A stretch of 64,000 nucleotides of DNA from Ralstonia sp. UNC404CL21Col (GCF_000620465.1 NZ_KK211140.1:995964-1059963), one strand, 5' to 3'; counted from the stretch's first letter, positions 15,779 through 26,018 are shown. Notes: generated from the sequence alone by a model not told the origin. A program made the numbers and translations.

Positions 15779-16831
15779 ATGCCACGCTTCAATGCAGTAG
15801 TGACACCCCTTGGAATTACGGGAAGGTCGCTTTGGCGAGGTGCAGCAATTGCCTTGTTGGTGACCCTTACAGGTTGTAGCCACGCCGTGCTGTTGTCGCC
15901 GGCTGGCGACATGGCGGTGCGACAGCGGGACTTGATCATCATCGCGACATGTCTGATGTTGCTGATCATCGTCCCGGTGATCGTGCTCACGCTGTTGTTT
16001 GCGTGGCGGTATCGGGAAAGCGCTGAAAACGCGCACTACAACCCCGATTGGGATCATTCCACCGTGCTGGAGCTGGCCATCTGGGCCGCTCCGCTCCTGA
16101 TCATCATCACGCTGGGTGCCATCACGTGGGTCAGCACCCATCAGCTCGATCCGTACCGGCCGCTGACGCGGCTGGATCAGGACCGGCCGGTGCCCGCCGA
16201 GACCAAGCCGCTCACCGTCGAAGTCGTGGCAATGGACTGGAAGTGGCTGTTCGTCTATCCCGAGCAGGGCATTGCCACCGTCAACGAGCTGGCCGCCCCG
16301 GTCGACCGCCCCATTGCGTTCCGGATCACGGCCACCACGGTCATGAACGCGTTCTTCGTGCCGTCCCTGGCGGGCATGGTCTATGCGATGCCGGGCATGG
16401 AAACCAAGCTTCATGCGGTGATCAACCGGCCCGGCGTCTATGACGGGCTCTCTTCCAACTACAGCGGCGCGGGCTTCTCGCACATGCGGTTCAAATTCCA
16501 CGGACTGTCGAACGACGAGTTCGACCGGTGGGTCCAGCAGGTCAAGTCGTCGGGCACGTCGCTGTCGAAGGACACCTACCTGAAGCTCGCCAAGCCGAGC
16601 GAGAGCGAACCCGTGCAGCGCTACGCCAGCGTGGCGCCAGACCTTTACGACCGCATCCTGAACCGCTGTGTGGATGGGCAGGCTTGCCTGGCCGACACCA
16701 TGGCGAGCAACCGCAACGTGAAGCGCTTCGACCCGTCGGCGGAAATCTGTACCGCCAGCAATACGGTCGATGTCATGCCCATGTTTGCGCCGGATGCGGC
16801 CATCAACGATGGTCGAAGGTTGTTGCGGTAA
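15779..16831 (+). CDS. cyoA: Cytochrome o ubiquinol oxidase subunit II
   Basis: 350 residues. The signal peptide ends in a lipobox (V-T-L-T-G-C), so the mature subunit is a lipoprotein. Two transmembrane helices follow (about 50-75 and 95-117), then a periplasmic cupredoxin-like domain with V-V-A-M-D-W-K-W-L-F-V-Y-P and N-A-F-F-V-P-S-L-A-G. The Cys and His ligands of the CuA centre are missing, which marks a quinol rather than a cytochrome c oxidase. The subunit contributes to the quinol site. It heads cyoABCD, with a 103-bp gap before cyoB. Confidence 0.93.
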   Translation: MPRFNAVVTPLGITGRSLWRGAAIALLVTLTGCSHAVLLSPAGDMAVRQRDLIIIATCLMLLIIVPVIVLTLLFAWRYRESAENAHYNPDWDHSTVLELAIWAAPLLIIITLGAITWVSTHQLDPYRPLTRLDQDRPVPAETKPLTVEVVAMDWKWLFVYPEQGIATVNELAAPVDRPIAFRITATTVMNAFFVPSLAGMVYAMPGMETKLHAVINRPGVYDGLSSNYSGAGFSHMRFKFHGLSNDEFDRWVQQVKSSGTSLSKDTYLKLAKPSESEPVQRYASVAPDLYDRILNRCVDGQACLADTMASNRNVKRFDPSAEICTASNTVDVMPMFAPDAAINDGRRLLR

Positions 16832-16934
16832 GCCGGAACTCGCCCGTTCGGCTTTCTAGCGCTTTCCGCCCCGTTGATGTTTTTCGCCAACATTGATCGG
16901 CCAGAATTGGTCAATACAGGCCCAGGTGACATCC

Positions 16935-18938
16935 ATGCCCGAGCGTTCTGAACTCGCCAACATCATTTTTGGCCGCCTGACGTGGGAGGCCATTCCGTAT
17001 CACGAGCCGATCCTGCTCGCCACGTTTGCGGTTGTCGCGCTGGGTGGTCTGGTGCTGGTCGGCGCGCTGACGTACTTCCGCGTCTGGGGTTACCTCTGGC
17101 GTGAATGGTTCACCAGCATCGACCACAAGAAGATCGGCATCATGTACGTCGTGCTCGGCATCGTGATGCTGCTGCGCGGTTTTGCCGACGCCGTGATGAT
17201 GCGGATACAGCAGGCGGTGGCCTTTGGCGACAACTTGGGTTACTTGCCGCCGCACCACTACGACCAGATCTTCACCGCGCACGGCGTGATCATGATCTTC
17301 TTCGTCGCCATGCCGCTGGTGACGGGGCTCATGAACTTTGTGATGCCGCTGCAGATTGGCGCCCGCGACGTGGCATTCCCCTTCCTCAACAACTTCAGCT
17401 TCTGGATGACCACGGGCGGCGCCATCCTGGTGATGATGTCGCTGTTTGTGGGCGAATTCGCGCGCACCGGCTGGCTGGCCTATCCGCCGCTGTCGGGCAT
17501 CCTGGCCAGCCCCGATGTGGGCGTGGATTACTACATATGGGCGTTACAGATCGCGGGCGTCGGGACTGTGCTATCGGGCATCAACCTGCTGGTCACCATC
17601 GTCAAGATGCGTGCGCCCGGCATGACGTTGATGCGCATGCCGATCTTCACCTGGACGGCGCTGTGCACCAACACGCTGATCGTTGCCGCCTTTCCGGTGT
17701 TGACGGCCGCCGTGACGCTGCTCGCCCTGGACCGTTACCTTGGCACCCATTTCTTTACGGTCGAGCAGGGCGGCAGCGCGATGATGTATGTGAACCTGAT
17801 CTGGATCTGGGGCCACCCCGAGGTCTATATCCTGGTGTTGCCCGCGTTCGGTATCTTCTCGGAAGTGGTGGCCACGTTCTCCCGCAAGCGCCTGTTCGGC
17901 TACGCGTCGATGGTGTACGCCACGGTCGTGATCACCGTGCTGTCTTACCTGGTCTGGCTCCATCACTTCTTCACCATGGGCTCCGGCGCCAGCGTCAACT
18001 CGTTCTTCGGGATCACGACGATGATCATTTCGATCCCGACAGGCGCCAAGATCTTCAACTGGCTGTTCACGATGTACCACGGGAAGATCCGCTTCGAGCC
18101 GCCCATGCTGTGGACGATCGGGTTCATGGTGACGTTCGTTATTGGCGGTATGACGGGCGTGCTGCTCGCGGTGCCACCCGCGGACTTCTCGCTGCACAAC
18201 AGCCTTTTCTTGATCGCGCACTTCCACAACGTGATCATCGGCGGCGTGCTGTTTGGCCTCATGGCCGGCATTACGTACTGGTTTCCCAAAGCCTTTGGGT
18301 ACCGCCTTGTTTCATCGTGGGGCAAGGCGTCGTTCTGGTTCTGGTTTGTCGGCTTCTACATCGCGTTCATGCCGTTGTACTGGCTGGGCATGCTGGGTGT
18401 CACACGCCGGATGAACCATTTCGACGATCCCTCCTTGCAGATCTGGTTCCAGATTGCCGCATTGGGTGCCTTGCTGATCGCCATCGGCATTGCCTGCTTC
18501 CTGGTCCAACTGGTGGTCAGCTTCCTGCGTCGAGAAGAACTGCGCGACACGACCGGCGACCCGTGGAATGGCCGCACGTTGGAATGGTCGACCTCGTCGC
18601 CGCCGCCGCAGTACAACTTCGCCATGACGCCGCTCGTACATGACGCCGACGCCTGGTGGCAGATGAAGCAGTACGGCTACCGGCGCCCGCAGGAAGGTTT
18701 CAAGCCGATTCATATGCCCAAGGGCACCGCTGCCGGCATCGTCCTGGCGGGGCTCTCGACGCTGTGCGGCTTTGCGCTGATCTGGCATATCTGGTGGCTG
18801 GCCATCGCGTCGTTCGCGGCCACGATCATCGCGGCGATCATTCACACCTTCAACTACAAGCGCGACTACTACATTCCGGCGGAAGAGGTGATCCGGACCG
18901 AAACATTGCGCACCCAACTGATGGCAGGCCATGGCTGA
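16935..18938 (+). CDS. cyoB: Cytochrome o ubiquinol oxidase subunit I
   Basis: 667 residues, the E. coli CyoB size. The ATG at 16935 has AGGTGA before it; a TTG at 16893 in frame is less likely. It carries the low-spin heme ligand region ([11 protein letters not shown]), the binuclear-centre [10 protein letters not shown] with the cross-linked His/Tyr and CuB ligand, W-L-H-H-F-F-T-M-G, and [11 protein letters not shown] with the high-spin heme ligand. It is the catalytic, proton-pumping subunit that reduces O2 with electrons from ubiquinol. The end overlaps cyoC by 8 bp. Confidence 0.96.
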   Translation: MPERSELANIIFGRLTWEAIPYHEPILLATFAVVALGGLVLVGALTYFRVWGYLWREWFTSIDHKKIGIMYVVLGIVMLLRGFADAVMMRIQQAVAFGDNLGYLPPHHYDQIFTAHGVIMIFFVAMPLVTGLMNFVMPLQIGARDVAFPFLNNFSFWMTTGGAILVMMSLFVGEFARTGWLAYPPLSGILASPDVGVDYYIWALQIAGVGTVLSGINLLVTIVKMRAPGMTLMRMPIFTWTALCTNTLIVAAFPVLTAAVTLLALDRYLGTHFFTVEQGGSAMMYVNLIWIWGHPEVYILVLPAFGIFSEVVATFSRKRLFGYASMVYATVVITVLSYLVWLHHFFTMGSGASVNSFFGITTMIISIPTGAKIFNWLFTMYHGKIRFEPPMLWTIGFMVTFVIGGMTGVLLAVPPADFSLHNSLFLIAHFHNVIIGGVLFGLMAGITYWFPKAFGYRLVSSWGKASFWFWFVGFYIAFMPLYWLGMLGVTRRMNHFDDPSLQIWFQIAALGALLIAIGIACFLVQLVVSFLRREELRDTTGDPWNGRTLEWSTSSPPPQYNFAMTPLVHDADAWWQMKQYGYRRPQEGFKPIHMPKGTAAGIVLAGLSTLCGFALIWHIWWLAIASFAATIIAAIIHTFNYKRDYYIPAEEVIRTETLRTQLMAGHG

Positions 18939-19596
18939 AACGACCGCATCCCTGCATGTGACCGGCCCCAGCGGCACCACCACGGTGGACGACATACCGC
19001 CGGGCGGCTACCAGTTCCACGTCACCGAAGAGCCGCACGTGCCAAACGGCACGCTGCTCGGGTTCTGGCTGTACCTGATGAGCGACTGCCTGGTCTTCGC
19101 GTGCCTGTTTGCCGCCTATGGCGTGCTGGGCCGCGAATACGCAGGCGGCCCTACCGGGGCGGAAATCTTCGAGCTGCCGCTGGTGGCATTGAATACGTCC
19201 TTCCTGCTGCTGTCGTCCATCACCTACGGCTTCGCGATGCTGCAGCTGCAGCAGAACAAGGTCTCGGCCATGCAGATCTGGCTGGCCATCACGTGGGTCT
19301 TCGGTGCCGCGTTCCTTGCGGTGGAACTCTATGAGTTCGCGCATCTGATCCACGAAGGTGCCGGGCCGACGCGCAGTGCATTCCTGACTTCGTTCTTCTC
19401 ACTGGTCGGCACGCACGGGCTGCACGTGACGTTTGGCCTGATCTGGCTGATCGTGCTGATGGTGCAAGTGTCGAAGCATGGTCTGATTACGGCCAACAAG
19501 CGTCGCCTGATGTGCCTGTCGATGTTCTGGCACTTTCTGGACGTTGTCTGGATCGGCGTCTTTACCTTCGTCTACCTGATGGGAACGCTGCCATGA
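18931..19596 (+). CDS. cyoC: Cytochrome o ubiquinol oxidase subunit III
   Basis: 221 residues with five hydrophobic segments. Family text includes [25 protein letters not shown], and [14 protein letters not shown]. Subunit III stabilises the oxidase and its proton uptake. It overlaps cyoB by 8 bp and cyoD by 4 bp, so the four subunits are probably made from one message. Confidence 0.94.
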   Translation: MAETTASLHVTGPSGTTTVDDIPPGGYQFHVTEEPHVPNGTLLGFWLYLMSDCLVFACLFAAYGVLGREYAGGPTGAEIFELPLVALNTSFLLLSSITYGFAMLQLQQNKVSAMQIWLAITWVFGAAFLAVELYEFAHLIHEGAGPTRSAFLTSFFSLVGTHGLHVTFGLIWLIVLMVQVSKHGLITANKRRLMCLSMFWHFLDVVWIGVFTFVYLMGTLP

Positions 19597-20018
19597 GCGC
19601 GCAAGATCAAACGATGAACGGCCACGGTCATGGCCACGAAGGTCACCATCACGAAGAAGAGATCGGGCCGCATGCCACGCTGGGCGGTTATCTCACGGGC
19701 TTCGTGCTGTCCGTCTTCCTGACGGCGATTCCGTTCTGGCTGGTGATGGCGAACGTCTTTGACAGATCATCGATCACCGCGGTGACGATCCTGCTCATCG
19801 GCGCGGTACAGATCGTGGTGCACATGATTTTTTTCCTGCACATGAACGCCAAGTCCGAAGGCGGCTGGAACATGCTGTCGCTGATGTTCACGTTGGTGCT
19901 GGTCGTCATCACGCTCAGCGGTTCGCTTTGGGTGATGTACCACCTGAATACCAACATGATGCCGCACATGCGGCCGGCGCAGACGACCCCTGCCGTGTTG
20001 CCGGCCCGCACGCAATAG
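19593..20018 (+). CDS. cyoD: Cytochrome o ubiquinol oxidase subunit IV
   Basis: 141 residues from the ATG at 19593, overlapping the cyoC stop as ATGA. The N-terminus is His-rich ([12 protein letters not shown]), which is longer than usual in CyoD and could bind metal. Three membrane segments follow, with G-Y-L-T-G-F-V-L-S and V-H-M-I-F-F-L-H-M typical of the family. It assists CuB-site assembly. No cyoE (heme O synthase) follows, so that function must be encoded elsewhere. Confidence 0.92.
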   Translation: MSAQDQTMNGHGHGHEGHHHEEEIGPHATLGGYLTGFVLSVFLTAIPFWLVMANVFDRSSITAVTILLIGAVQIVVHMIFFLHMNAKSEGGWNMLSLMFTLVLVVITLSGSLWVMYHLNTNMMPHMRPAQTTPAVLPARTQ

Positions 20019-20034
20019 AGGCAATACGGTCTGC

Positions 20035-20460
20035 ATGCGGGCTCCAGAAATCATCGTGACCGACGACGCCGATGACGAATCGATTCAGATCATCGGCAAC
20101 GGGCTGAACCACTTCAACGATACGCACGTCGGCTATGGTGACCGCCGACCGCTAGCAGTGCTCGTCCGCGACCCCGACAGTGGTGATGTCGTTGGCGGTG
20201 CGAGCGGCCGTACATCGCTCGGGCTGCTGTTTCTTGATCTCTTCCATCTGCCCGAAACGTTGCGCGGTATGGGCATTGGCACCGAGGTGTTGCGCAGGTT
20301 TGAAGACGAAGGGCGCCGACGCGGTTGTCGCTCGGCCGTGGTCTATACGATCAGCTTTCAAGCCCCGCAGTTTTACCAACGCAACGGCTGGGTACGGTTC
20401 GGAGAGGTGCCGTGCGACCCGCCCGGAACGAGCCGGGTCTTCCTCAGCAAGACTTTGTGA
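20035..20460 (+). CDS. GNAT family N-acetyltransferase
   Basis: 141 residues. The acetyl-CoA-binding stretch is L-P-E-T-L-R-G-M-G-I-G-T-E-V-L (residues about 75-90), and F-Y-Q-R-N-G-W-V-R-F-G near the end is the usual GNAT C-terminal motif. The substrate is unknown. It begins 16 bp after cyoD and may be co-transcribed with it, although no link to oxidase function is known. It converges with the LysR gene 9 bp away, with no room for a separate terminator. Confidence 0.83.
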   Translation: MRAPEIIVTDDADDESIQIIGNGLNHFNDTHVGYGDRRPLAVLVRDPDSGDVVGGASGRTSLGLLFLDLFHLPETLRGMGIGTEVLRRFEDEGRRRGCRSAVVYTISFQAPQFYQRNGWVRFGEVPCDPPGTSRVFLSKTL

Positions 20461-20469
20461 GTGAAGCCT

Positions 20470-21366
20470 TCAAGGTTTCACGTTTTCCTGCGCCGCGGCT
20501 TCGAGGTATTCCAGAAAGCGGCTGGCGACTGGCTCTGCATCGCCCGAGCGTCGTAATGACAGCACGGGCGATTCTTTTTTGTCGCCGGCCAGCGGCACAA
20601 AGCTGACGCGTGCGTCGCCGGCGTGTTGCAGTGTTTTGGGCACGAGCGCCACGCCCATGCCGAACCCCACCATCGTCACCACCGTTTGCCACAGCCGCGC
20701 CTCGTGACGGATCACTGGGCTGAAGCCGGCGTCCACGCACAGCGCGATGATGAGGTCGTGATAGTGCGGCGACACCGTGCGCGGGAAGAGGATGAACGGC
20801 TCGTGTGCGAGCGCATCGAGTTTCAGACTCTTGCGACGGGCCAACGGGTGCGCCGTAGGCAGGCAGGCGACAAAAGGCTCCGAGAAGATCGGCGTGGAAA
20901 CGACTTCCGGCGCGAACGTGCCCCAGTAGGCGCAGCCCAAGTCAATCTGCTGCCGCTGGATGGCCTGGACCTGCTCGCCGGTGTTCATTTCACGCAGGAT
21001 GATTTCCACGGCAGGGTGATCGGCCTCGAAGCGCTCCACCGCGCGTGGCAGGCCGCGATACAGCATCGAGTTGACGAAGCCGACGCGCAGCCGGCCAGCC
21101 AACCCGTGGGCCGAGCGCTGCGTAATGCGCTCGACCTCCGCCGCTTGCTGCAACAGCTTGCGTGCCTCGTCCAATAACACCTGGCCGGCGTTGGTGAGCG
21201 CCACGCTTTTGTTGGTGCGCGCGAGCAGTTGCACGCCGAGTTGATCCTCGAACTTGCGGATATCAAAACTGAGCGCCGGCTGCGAGATGAACAGCCGTTG
21301 CGCCGCACGTCCGAAGTGCAGCTCTTCCGCCACGGCAACGAAATAGCGCAGCTGTTTCAAGTCCAT
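20470..21366 (-). CDS. LysR-family transcriptional regulator
   Basis: 298 residues from the ATG at 21366 (MDLKQLRYFVAVAEELHFGR); an in-frame start at 21393 would run into the operator. Residues 1-60 are the winged HTH (R-A-A-Q-R-L-F-I-S-Q-P-A-L-S-F-D-I-R-K-F-E). The rest is a LysR effector-binding domain of the CatR/BenM-like branch (L-R-V-G-F-V-N-S, P-H-Y-H-D-L-I). It diverges from an acyl-CoA dehydrogenase / CoA-transferase / transporter operon, which it probably controls in response to the imported acid or its CoA ester. Confidence 0.92.
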   Translation of the reverse strand: MDLKQLRYFVAVAEELHFGRAAQRLFISQPALSFDIRKFEDQLGVQLLARTNKSVALTNAGQVLLDEARKLLQQAAEVERITQRSAHGLAGRLRVGFVNSMLYRGLPRAVERFEADHPAVEIILREMNTGEQVQAIQRQQIDLGCAYWGTFAPEVVSTPIFSEPFVACLPTAHPLARRKSLKLDALAHEPFILFPRTVSPHYHDLIIALCVDAGFSPVIRHEARLWQTVVTMVGFGMGVALVPKTLQHAGDARVSFVPLAGDKKESPVLSLRRSGDAEPVASRFLEYLEAAAQENVKP

Positions 21367-21380
21367 GGCAATCTCGGTAA

Positions 21381-21401
21381 ACGATAAAGACAAATTATCG
21401 T
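21381..21401. promoter_or_regulatory. LysR-type operator dyad
   Basis: ACGATAA (21381-21387) and TTATCGT (21395-21401) form a perfect 7-bp dyad with a 7-nt centre and contain the T-N11-A pattern of LysR sites. A further partial copy, ACGATTATCGAT, lies at about 21423-21434, towards the acyl-CoA dehydrogenase gene. The arrangement fits a strong recognition site plus an activation site between the diverging genes. Confidence 0.65.
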
Positions 21402-21483
21402 ACAGGACAAAACGTGTATTGGACGATTATCGATCCCGTTTCTATGCTGGCCGGACAAAACAGGAGACAGCGAGGCCATACGC

Positions 21484-23247
21484 ATGAACGACATCGCCCG
21501 CGAGCCGCTTACGACCCAGCCGAGCGGCCATCAGAACATCCCCGACAGCCGGGGCATCAATTTCTTCCATGTCGATCCTGACCTCGGGCGCCTGTTGCGG
21601 CTGCACCTGGGCGAGGCTCGATACCGCGAGCTGGAGCCTCAGCTCCAGTCGCTCGGGCAACGCGCCTCCGACGAACTTGACGCCTGGGCCATCAGCGCGG
21701 ACCACAACCCGCCGCAGCTACGCCACCGCACTCGCCGTGGCGAAGCCCTGCAGACCATCGACAAGCACCCCGATTACGTTGCGCTGGAGCGCGTGGCCTA
21801 CGCTGAGCTGGGCCTCGCGTCGATGAGCCATGTGGGCAACGCACCGCCTCCGCTCGTCAAATATGCGCTGACCTATCTGTTCGTGCAGGCCGAGTTCGGT
21901 TTGTGCTGCCCGGTCAGCATGACGGATTCGCTCACGCGCACGCTGCGCAAGTTCGGCGACCCGGCACTCGTAGCGCGCTATCTGCCGATGCTGGCGTCGC
22001 GCGACTTTGACGTGCTGTACCAGGGTGCGATGTTCATGACCGAGCAGGCTGCCGGTTCGGACGTCGCCCGCATTGCCACGCGCGCCGCGCTGGAAACCGC
22101 GCCCGACGGTACGCAAACATGGCGCTTGTACGGCGACAAGTGGTTCTGCTCGAACGCCGATGCCGATCTCGCCATGGTGCTCGCCCGCCCGGACGGTGCG
22201 CCGTCCGGCATCAACGGCCTCGCGCTGTTCCTGTTGCCCAAGACGCTGCGCGATGGGGCGCGCAATCACTACCGTATCGTCCGCCTGAAAGACAAGCTGG
22301 GCACCCGTTCGATGGCCAGCGGCGAGATCGTGCTTGAGGGCGCCGCCGCTTACCTGATTGGGGAGATCGGCCGCGGCTTCCATCAGATGGCCGACATGAT
22401 CAACATGTCGCGGCTGTCGAACGGCGTGCGCGCTGCAGGCCTGATGCGTCGCGCCGTCACCGAAGCGTTGCACATCGCGCGCAACCGGGAAGCCTTTGGC
22501 CGCAAGCTGATCGACATGCCGTTGATGCAGCGCCAGCTTCTGAAGATGCTGCTGCCGGCGGAGCAGGCGCGGTCGATGTTCATGCAGATCGCGCAACTGC
22601 TGCCGTTGGCCGATGCGGGCGACGCGCAAGCCGGCAAATGCGTGCGCATCCTGACGCCGCTCATCAAGTTCCGCGCTTGCCGCGATGCGCGCCGCGTGAC
22701 GGGAGACGCGATGGAGGTGCGGGGCGGCACCGGCTACATCGAAGAGTGGAGCGATGCGCGCCTTGTGCGCGACGCCCATCTGGGCTCCATCTGGGAGGGC
22801 ACGAGCAACATCGTCGCGCTCGACATCGCGCGCGCCGTGAAGCGCGAAGGCGCGTTGGAGCCGCTGCGCGCGTATCTCATCGGCCTGCTCGACGGCGTCA
22901 GCCTGCCATCGCCAAGCGATGTGTTGTTGCGCGGCACGCTTGATCGCGTATGCCGGGCAATCGCCAAAGTGGCGGAAGACGGCAGCGACGAACTGGTGCG
23001 TCAGGCCGGCTCGGCGCTGTATCACATCACCACGGCCATCTCCATGGCAGTGGAGGGCATGCGCTTGGCGCCGGATCATCGGCGTTTGGCATTCGCGCAT
23101 CTGGTGCTGCGTCACAAGCTACTGCCGATGGATCCGCTGGACCTGCCCACAAACGATGACGCATCGCTGTTTGATGCGCTCGTCAAGCAGCGTGAGGTGC
23201 CGCTTGCGCTGGCCATGCAAGCCTTGCCAACTGGAGCCGCGCAATGA
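21484..23247 (+). CDS. Acyl-CoA dehydrogenase, AidB-like long form
   Basis: 587 residues, longer than ordinary acyl-CoA dehydrogenases (about 380). M-T-E-Q-A-A-G-S-D-V is the flavin-binding strand motif, D-K-W-F-C-S-N-A-D-A-D the next core segment, and V-R-G-G-T-G-Y-I-E-E the C-terminal helix motif. I-W-E-G-T-S-N puts Glu438 at the usual catalytic-base position. The N- and C-terminal extensions fit the AidB-like subgroup. It would oxidise an acyl-CoA to the 2,3-enoyl-CoA with FAD. The stop overlaps the CoA-transferase start by 4 bp, which suggests the transferase makes its substrate. Confidence 0.87.
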   Translation: MNDIAREPLTTQPSGHQNIPDSRGINFFHVDPDLGRLLRLHLGEARYRELEPQLQSLGQRASDELDAWAISADHNPPQLRHRTRRGEALQTIDKHPDYVALERVAYAELGLASMSHVGNAPPPLVKYALTYLFVQAEFGLCCPVSMTDSLTRTLRKFGDPALVARYLPMLASRDFDVLYQGAMFMTEQAAGSDVARIATRAALETAPDGTQTWRLYGDKWFCSNADADLAMVLARPDGAPSGINGLALFLLPKTLRDGARNHYRIVRLKDKLGTRSMASGEIVLEGAAAYLIGEIGRGFHQMADMINMSRLSNGVRAAGLMRRAVTEALHIARNREAFGRKLIDMPLMQRQLLKMLLPAEQARSMFMQIAQLLPLADAGDAQAGKCVRILTPLIKFRACRDARRVTGDAMEVRGGTGYIEEWSDARLVRDAHLGSIWEGTSNIVALDIARAVKREGALEPLRAYLIGLLDGVSLPSPSDVLLRGTLDRVCRAIAKVAEDGSDELVRQAGSALYHITTAISMAVEGMRLAPDHRRLAFAHLVLRHKLLPMDPLDLPTNDDASLFDALVKQREVPLALAMQALPTGAAQ

Positions 23248-24431
23248 GTGGACCCAACGGGGCATTGCACGGCCTGAAGGTCATCGACCTGAGCCGGGTG
23301 CTCGGCGGCCCGTATTGCACGCAGGCGCTTGCCGATCACGGTGCGCAGGTCATCAAGCTCGAACCGCCAGTTGGGGACGAGACGCGCACCTGGGGCCCGC
23401 CCTTCGACGAAAGCGATACCGCCTGGTACTTCAACGGCGTCAATCGCAACAAGCTCGGTATCTCCGTCGATTTGACGTGTGATGAGGGCCGCGCCGTGCT
23501 CTGGCAATTGCTGGAAGACGCCGATGTGCTGGTCGAGAATTTCAAGCCCGGCACGCTCGCCCGCTGGGGCATGGATTTCGAGCGCCACCTGCAACCGCGC
23601 TTCCCGCGCTTGATCCACTGCGCCGTCTCGGGTTTCGGCCCGGATGGCCCGCTCGGTGGACTGCCCGGCTACGATGCCGCCATCCAGGCGATGGCCGGCC
23701 TGATGAGCGTCAACGGCGAGCGCGACGGTGGCCCAATGCGCGTCGGTCTGCCGATCGTCGACATGGTGACCGGGCTCAACGCGCTGGCCGGCATCTTGCT
23801 CGCGTTGGCGGAGCGTGAAAAGAGCGGGCATGGGCAATCCATCGACATTGCGTTGTATGACTGCGGCGTATCGCTGCTGCATCCGCATCTGCCCAATTAC
23901 TTCGGCTCCGGCAAGGTGCCGCAGCGCAGTGGCAATGCGCATCCAAACATCGCCCCATACGACAGCTACCAGACTGGCACCGCGCCGATCTTTCTGGCGG
24001 TGGGGAACGACCGCCAGTTCGCCAAGCTTTGCACGCATATCGGCGCAGCGGAATTGACCCAAGACACGCGCTTTGCCGACAACCGCAGCCGCTGCGCACA
24101 TCGCGCGGAGCTGAAGCACGCGCTGGAAGCGCAACTGGCACGCTTCGATTGCGAGACGCTTGCCCAAGACCTGATCCATGGCGGCGTACCGTGCGGGCCG
24201 GTGTTGACCGTCGATGTCGTGGCGCGCCATCCGCATACGTTGCACCGGCAGATGGTGGTCGAGCTTGGGACCTACCGTGGGACCGGATCACCCATCAAGC
24301 TGTCGCGTACGCCGGCAACGTATCGCAACGCACCGCCTGCGCTCGGCGCCGATACCGATGCCGTGCTGGCGTCGATCGGCATTGACGCAGACACCCGGCA
24401 ACGCTTGTTTGAAGCCGGCGTTCTGAAATGA
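23244..24431 (+). CDS. Class III (CaiB/BaiF) CoA-transferase
   Basis: 395 residues, the normal size of the family. The N-terminus L-K-V-I-D-L-S-R-V-L-G-G-P-Y, then V-N-R-N-K-L-G-I-S-V-D-L and V-E-N-F-K-P-G-T-L-A-R-W-G are diagnostic. Asp173 in P-I-V-D-M-V-T-G is the expected catalytic aspartate that forms the mixed anhydride. It moves CoA from a donor thioester to a free carboxylic acid in the cytoplasm. It is coupled (ATGA) to the acyl-CoA dehydrogenase; the transporter gene begins 79 bp later. Confidence 0.92.
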   Translation: MSGPNGALHGLKVIDLSRVLGGPYCTQALADHGAQVIKLEPPVGDETRTWGPPFDESDTAWYFNGVNRNKLGISVDLTCDEGRAVLWQLLEDADVLVENFKPGTLARWGMDFERHLQPRFPRLIHCAVSGFGPDGPLGGLPGYDAAIQAMAGLMSVNGERDGGPMRVGLPIVDMVTGLNALAGILLALAEREKSGHGQSIDIALYDCGVSLLHPHLPNYFGSGKVPQRSGNAHPNIAPYDSYQTGTAPIFLAVGNDRQFAKLCTHIGAAELTQDTRFADNRSRCAHRAELKHALEAQLARFDCETLAQDLIHGGVPCGPVLTVDVVARHPHTLHRQMVVELGTYRGTGSPIKLSRTPATYRNAPPALGADTDAVLASIGIDADTRQRLFEAGVLK

Positions 24432-24510
24432 CGTAAGCCAGGTTCACCACCACAAGGCAGACAGCCCAGCAGAGGCTGCGCCAAACCGGCAGTACACCAA
24501 GGAGACCAAC

Positions 24511-25917
24511 ATGCCTCATCAGCCTGCGCCCCGCGCCATCGCAGCTTCAAACCTGCAGCCGCGGCGCGCCGCGGTTGCCGCGTTCATCGGCACCACCATC
24601 GAGTGGTACGACTTCTACATCTACGGTCTTGCTGCCGCGCTTGTCTTCGGCAAGGTGTTCTTCTCCAAGACGCTGGACCCGGGCATCGCCACGCTGCTCT
24701 CGTTCGTCACGCTGTGGGCCGGCTTTGCGGCGCGTCCGATCGGCGGGATCATCTTCGGGCATTTGGGCGACAAGATCGGTCGTAAAACCACGCTCATCAT
24801 CACGCTCATCCTGATGGGCGTAGCGACCATGGGCATTGGTCTGCTGCCGGGCTATGCGCAGATTGGCATGTGGGCGCCAGTGGGGTTGGTCGTGCTGCGC
24901 GTGGTCCAGGGTGTGGCCGTGGGCGGCGAGTGGGGCGGCGCGGTGCTGATTGCCAGCGAGAGCGCCCCCAAGCGCAAGAGCATCCTGTACTCGGCGTTTG
25001 CGCAGCAGGGCTCGCCTACAGGCAACCTGCTGGCGACGCTGGTGTTCTTTGCGCTGAGCGCGTTGCCGACACCGCAGTTCATGCTGTGGGGCTGGCGCGT
25101 GCCGTTCCTGCTGTCGGCGCTGCTGGTCGTGGTCGGCATGGTCATCCGCCTGAAGCTGGAAGAGTCCGACGATATGAAACGCGTGCTGGCGCAGAAAAAG
25201 ACGGTCAAACTGCCGCTCAAAGACGTGGTGCGTGACCACTGGGGCCTCGTGCTGCTGGGTGCCGGTACGCTGCCGCTCATTCACGTGACGTACCTGAAGA
25301 GCAACTTCGCGCTCGCCTGGGCCACGAAGGAACTCGGCTACGCGCAGGACACCTTCCTGGGCATCATCGCGATCGCGCTGGTAGTGCAGTTCATCACACA
25401 GCCACTCGGCGCCTGGCTGGTCTCGCGCATGGACATGCGCCGCGCCATCTGCCTGATGGTGCTGCCCGAGTTCCTGCTCATGCCGGTGATGTTCTTTGCC
25501 ATCGAGACCAAGGTGTATTGGATTGCACTGTTGGGCATGTGCCTGGCAACGGTTCCGCACTCCATGTTCTATGGCGCCATCGGCGGCATTCTGGCGCGCG
25601 TGTTCCCGACACGCATTCGCTATACCGGGTTGTCGTTGGCGTATCAGCTGTGTTCGCTCGTGGTGGGCGGGGGCACGCCGGTGTTCGCCCAGTGGATGCT
25701 CAACGGTACCGGCAACATCGTTGGCGTGGCGGTGTCGTCGGCGCTGTATGCGCTGGTATCGCTGGCGTGCACGCTGATACTGCTCAATCGCACGGGCTAT
25801 CGCGCAGACGAGCTGTCCACCGCCGAACGCGCCGATGCCATGGACCTGGGGCAGGGTGATGCCGATGCCTCCCGGGCGCACACCGGTCCAATGGGTAAGC
25901 CGGCGGCGGCCGTCTGA
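24511..25917 (+). CDS. MFS transporter, metabolite:H+ symporter (MHS) type
   Basis: 468 residues with 12 predicted membrane segments. MHS signatures are T-I-E-W-Y-D-F-Y-I-Y-G in TM1, G-H-L-G-D-K-I-G-R-K-T in loop 2-3, and G-V-A-V-G-G-E-W-G-G-A-V in TM4-5. The start has AAGGAG eight bases upstream. It likely imports the organic acid used by the CoA-transferase and dehydrogenase encoded just before it. The substrate is not evident from sequence. Confidence 0.9.
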   Translation: MPHQPAPRAIAASNLQPRRAAVAAFIGTTIEWYDFYIYGLAAALVFGKVFFSKTLDPGIATLLSFVTLWAGFAARPIGGIIFGHLGDKIGRKTTLIITLILMGVATMGIGLLPGYAQIGMWAPVGLVVLRVVQGVAVGGEWGGAVLIASESAPKRKSILYSAFAQQGSPTGNLLATLVFFALSALPTPQFMLWGWRVPFLLSALLVVVGMVIRLKLEESDDMKRVLAQKKTVKLPLKDVVRDHWGLVLLGAGTLPLIHVTYLKSNFALAWATKELGYAQDTFLGIIAIALVVQFITQPLGAWLVSRMDMRRAICLMVLPEFLLMPVMFFAIETKVYWIALLGMCLATVPHSMFYGAIGGILARVFPTRIRYTGLSLAYQLCSLVVGGGTPVFAQWMLNGTGNIVGVAVSSALYALVSLACTLILLNRTGYRADELSTAERADAMDLGQGDADASRAHTGPMGKPAAAV

Positions 25918-26018
25918 GTTGATGGGGCCACCGTCTCCTACGCGAAACGCGTGGTGGCACACCTGGCGCACGTTCCCTACGATGACAAGGCAAGTCACGC
26001 ACAACGGGGAGGCGCGCC

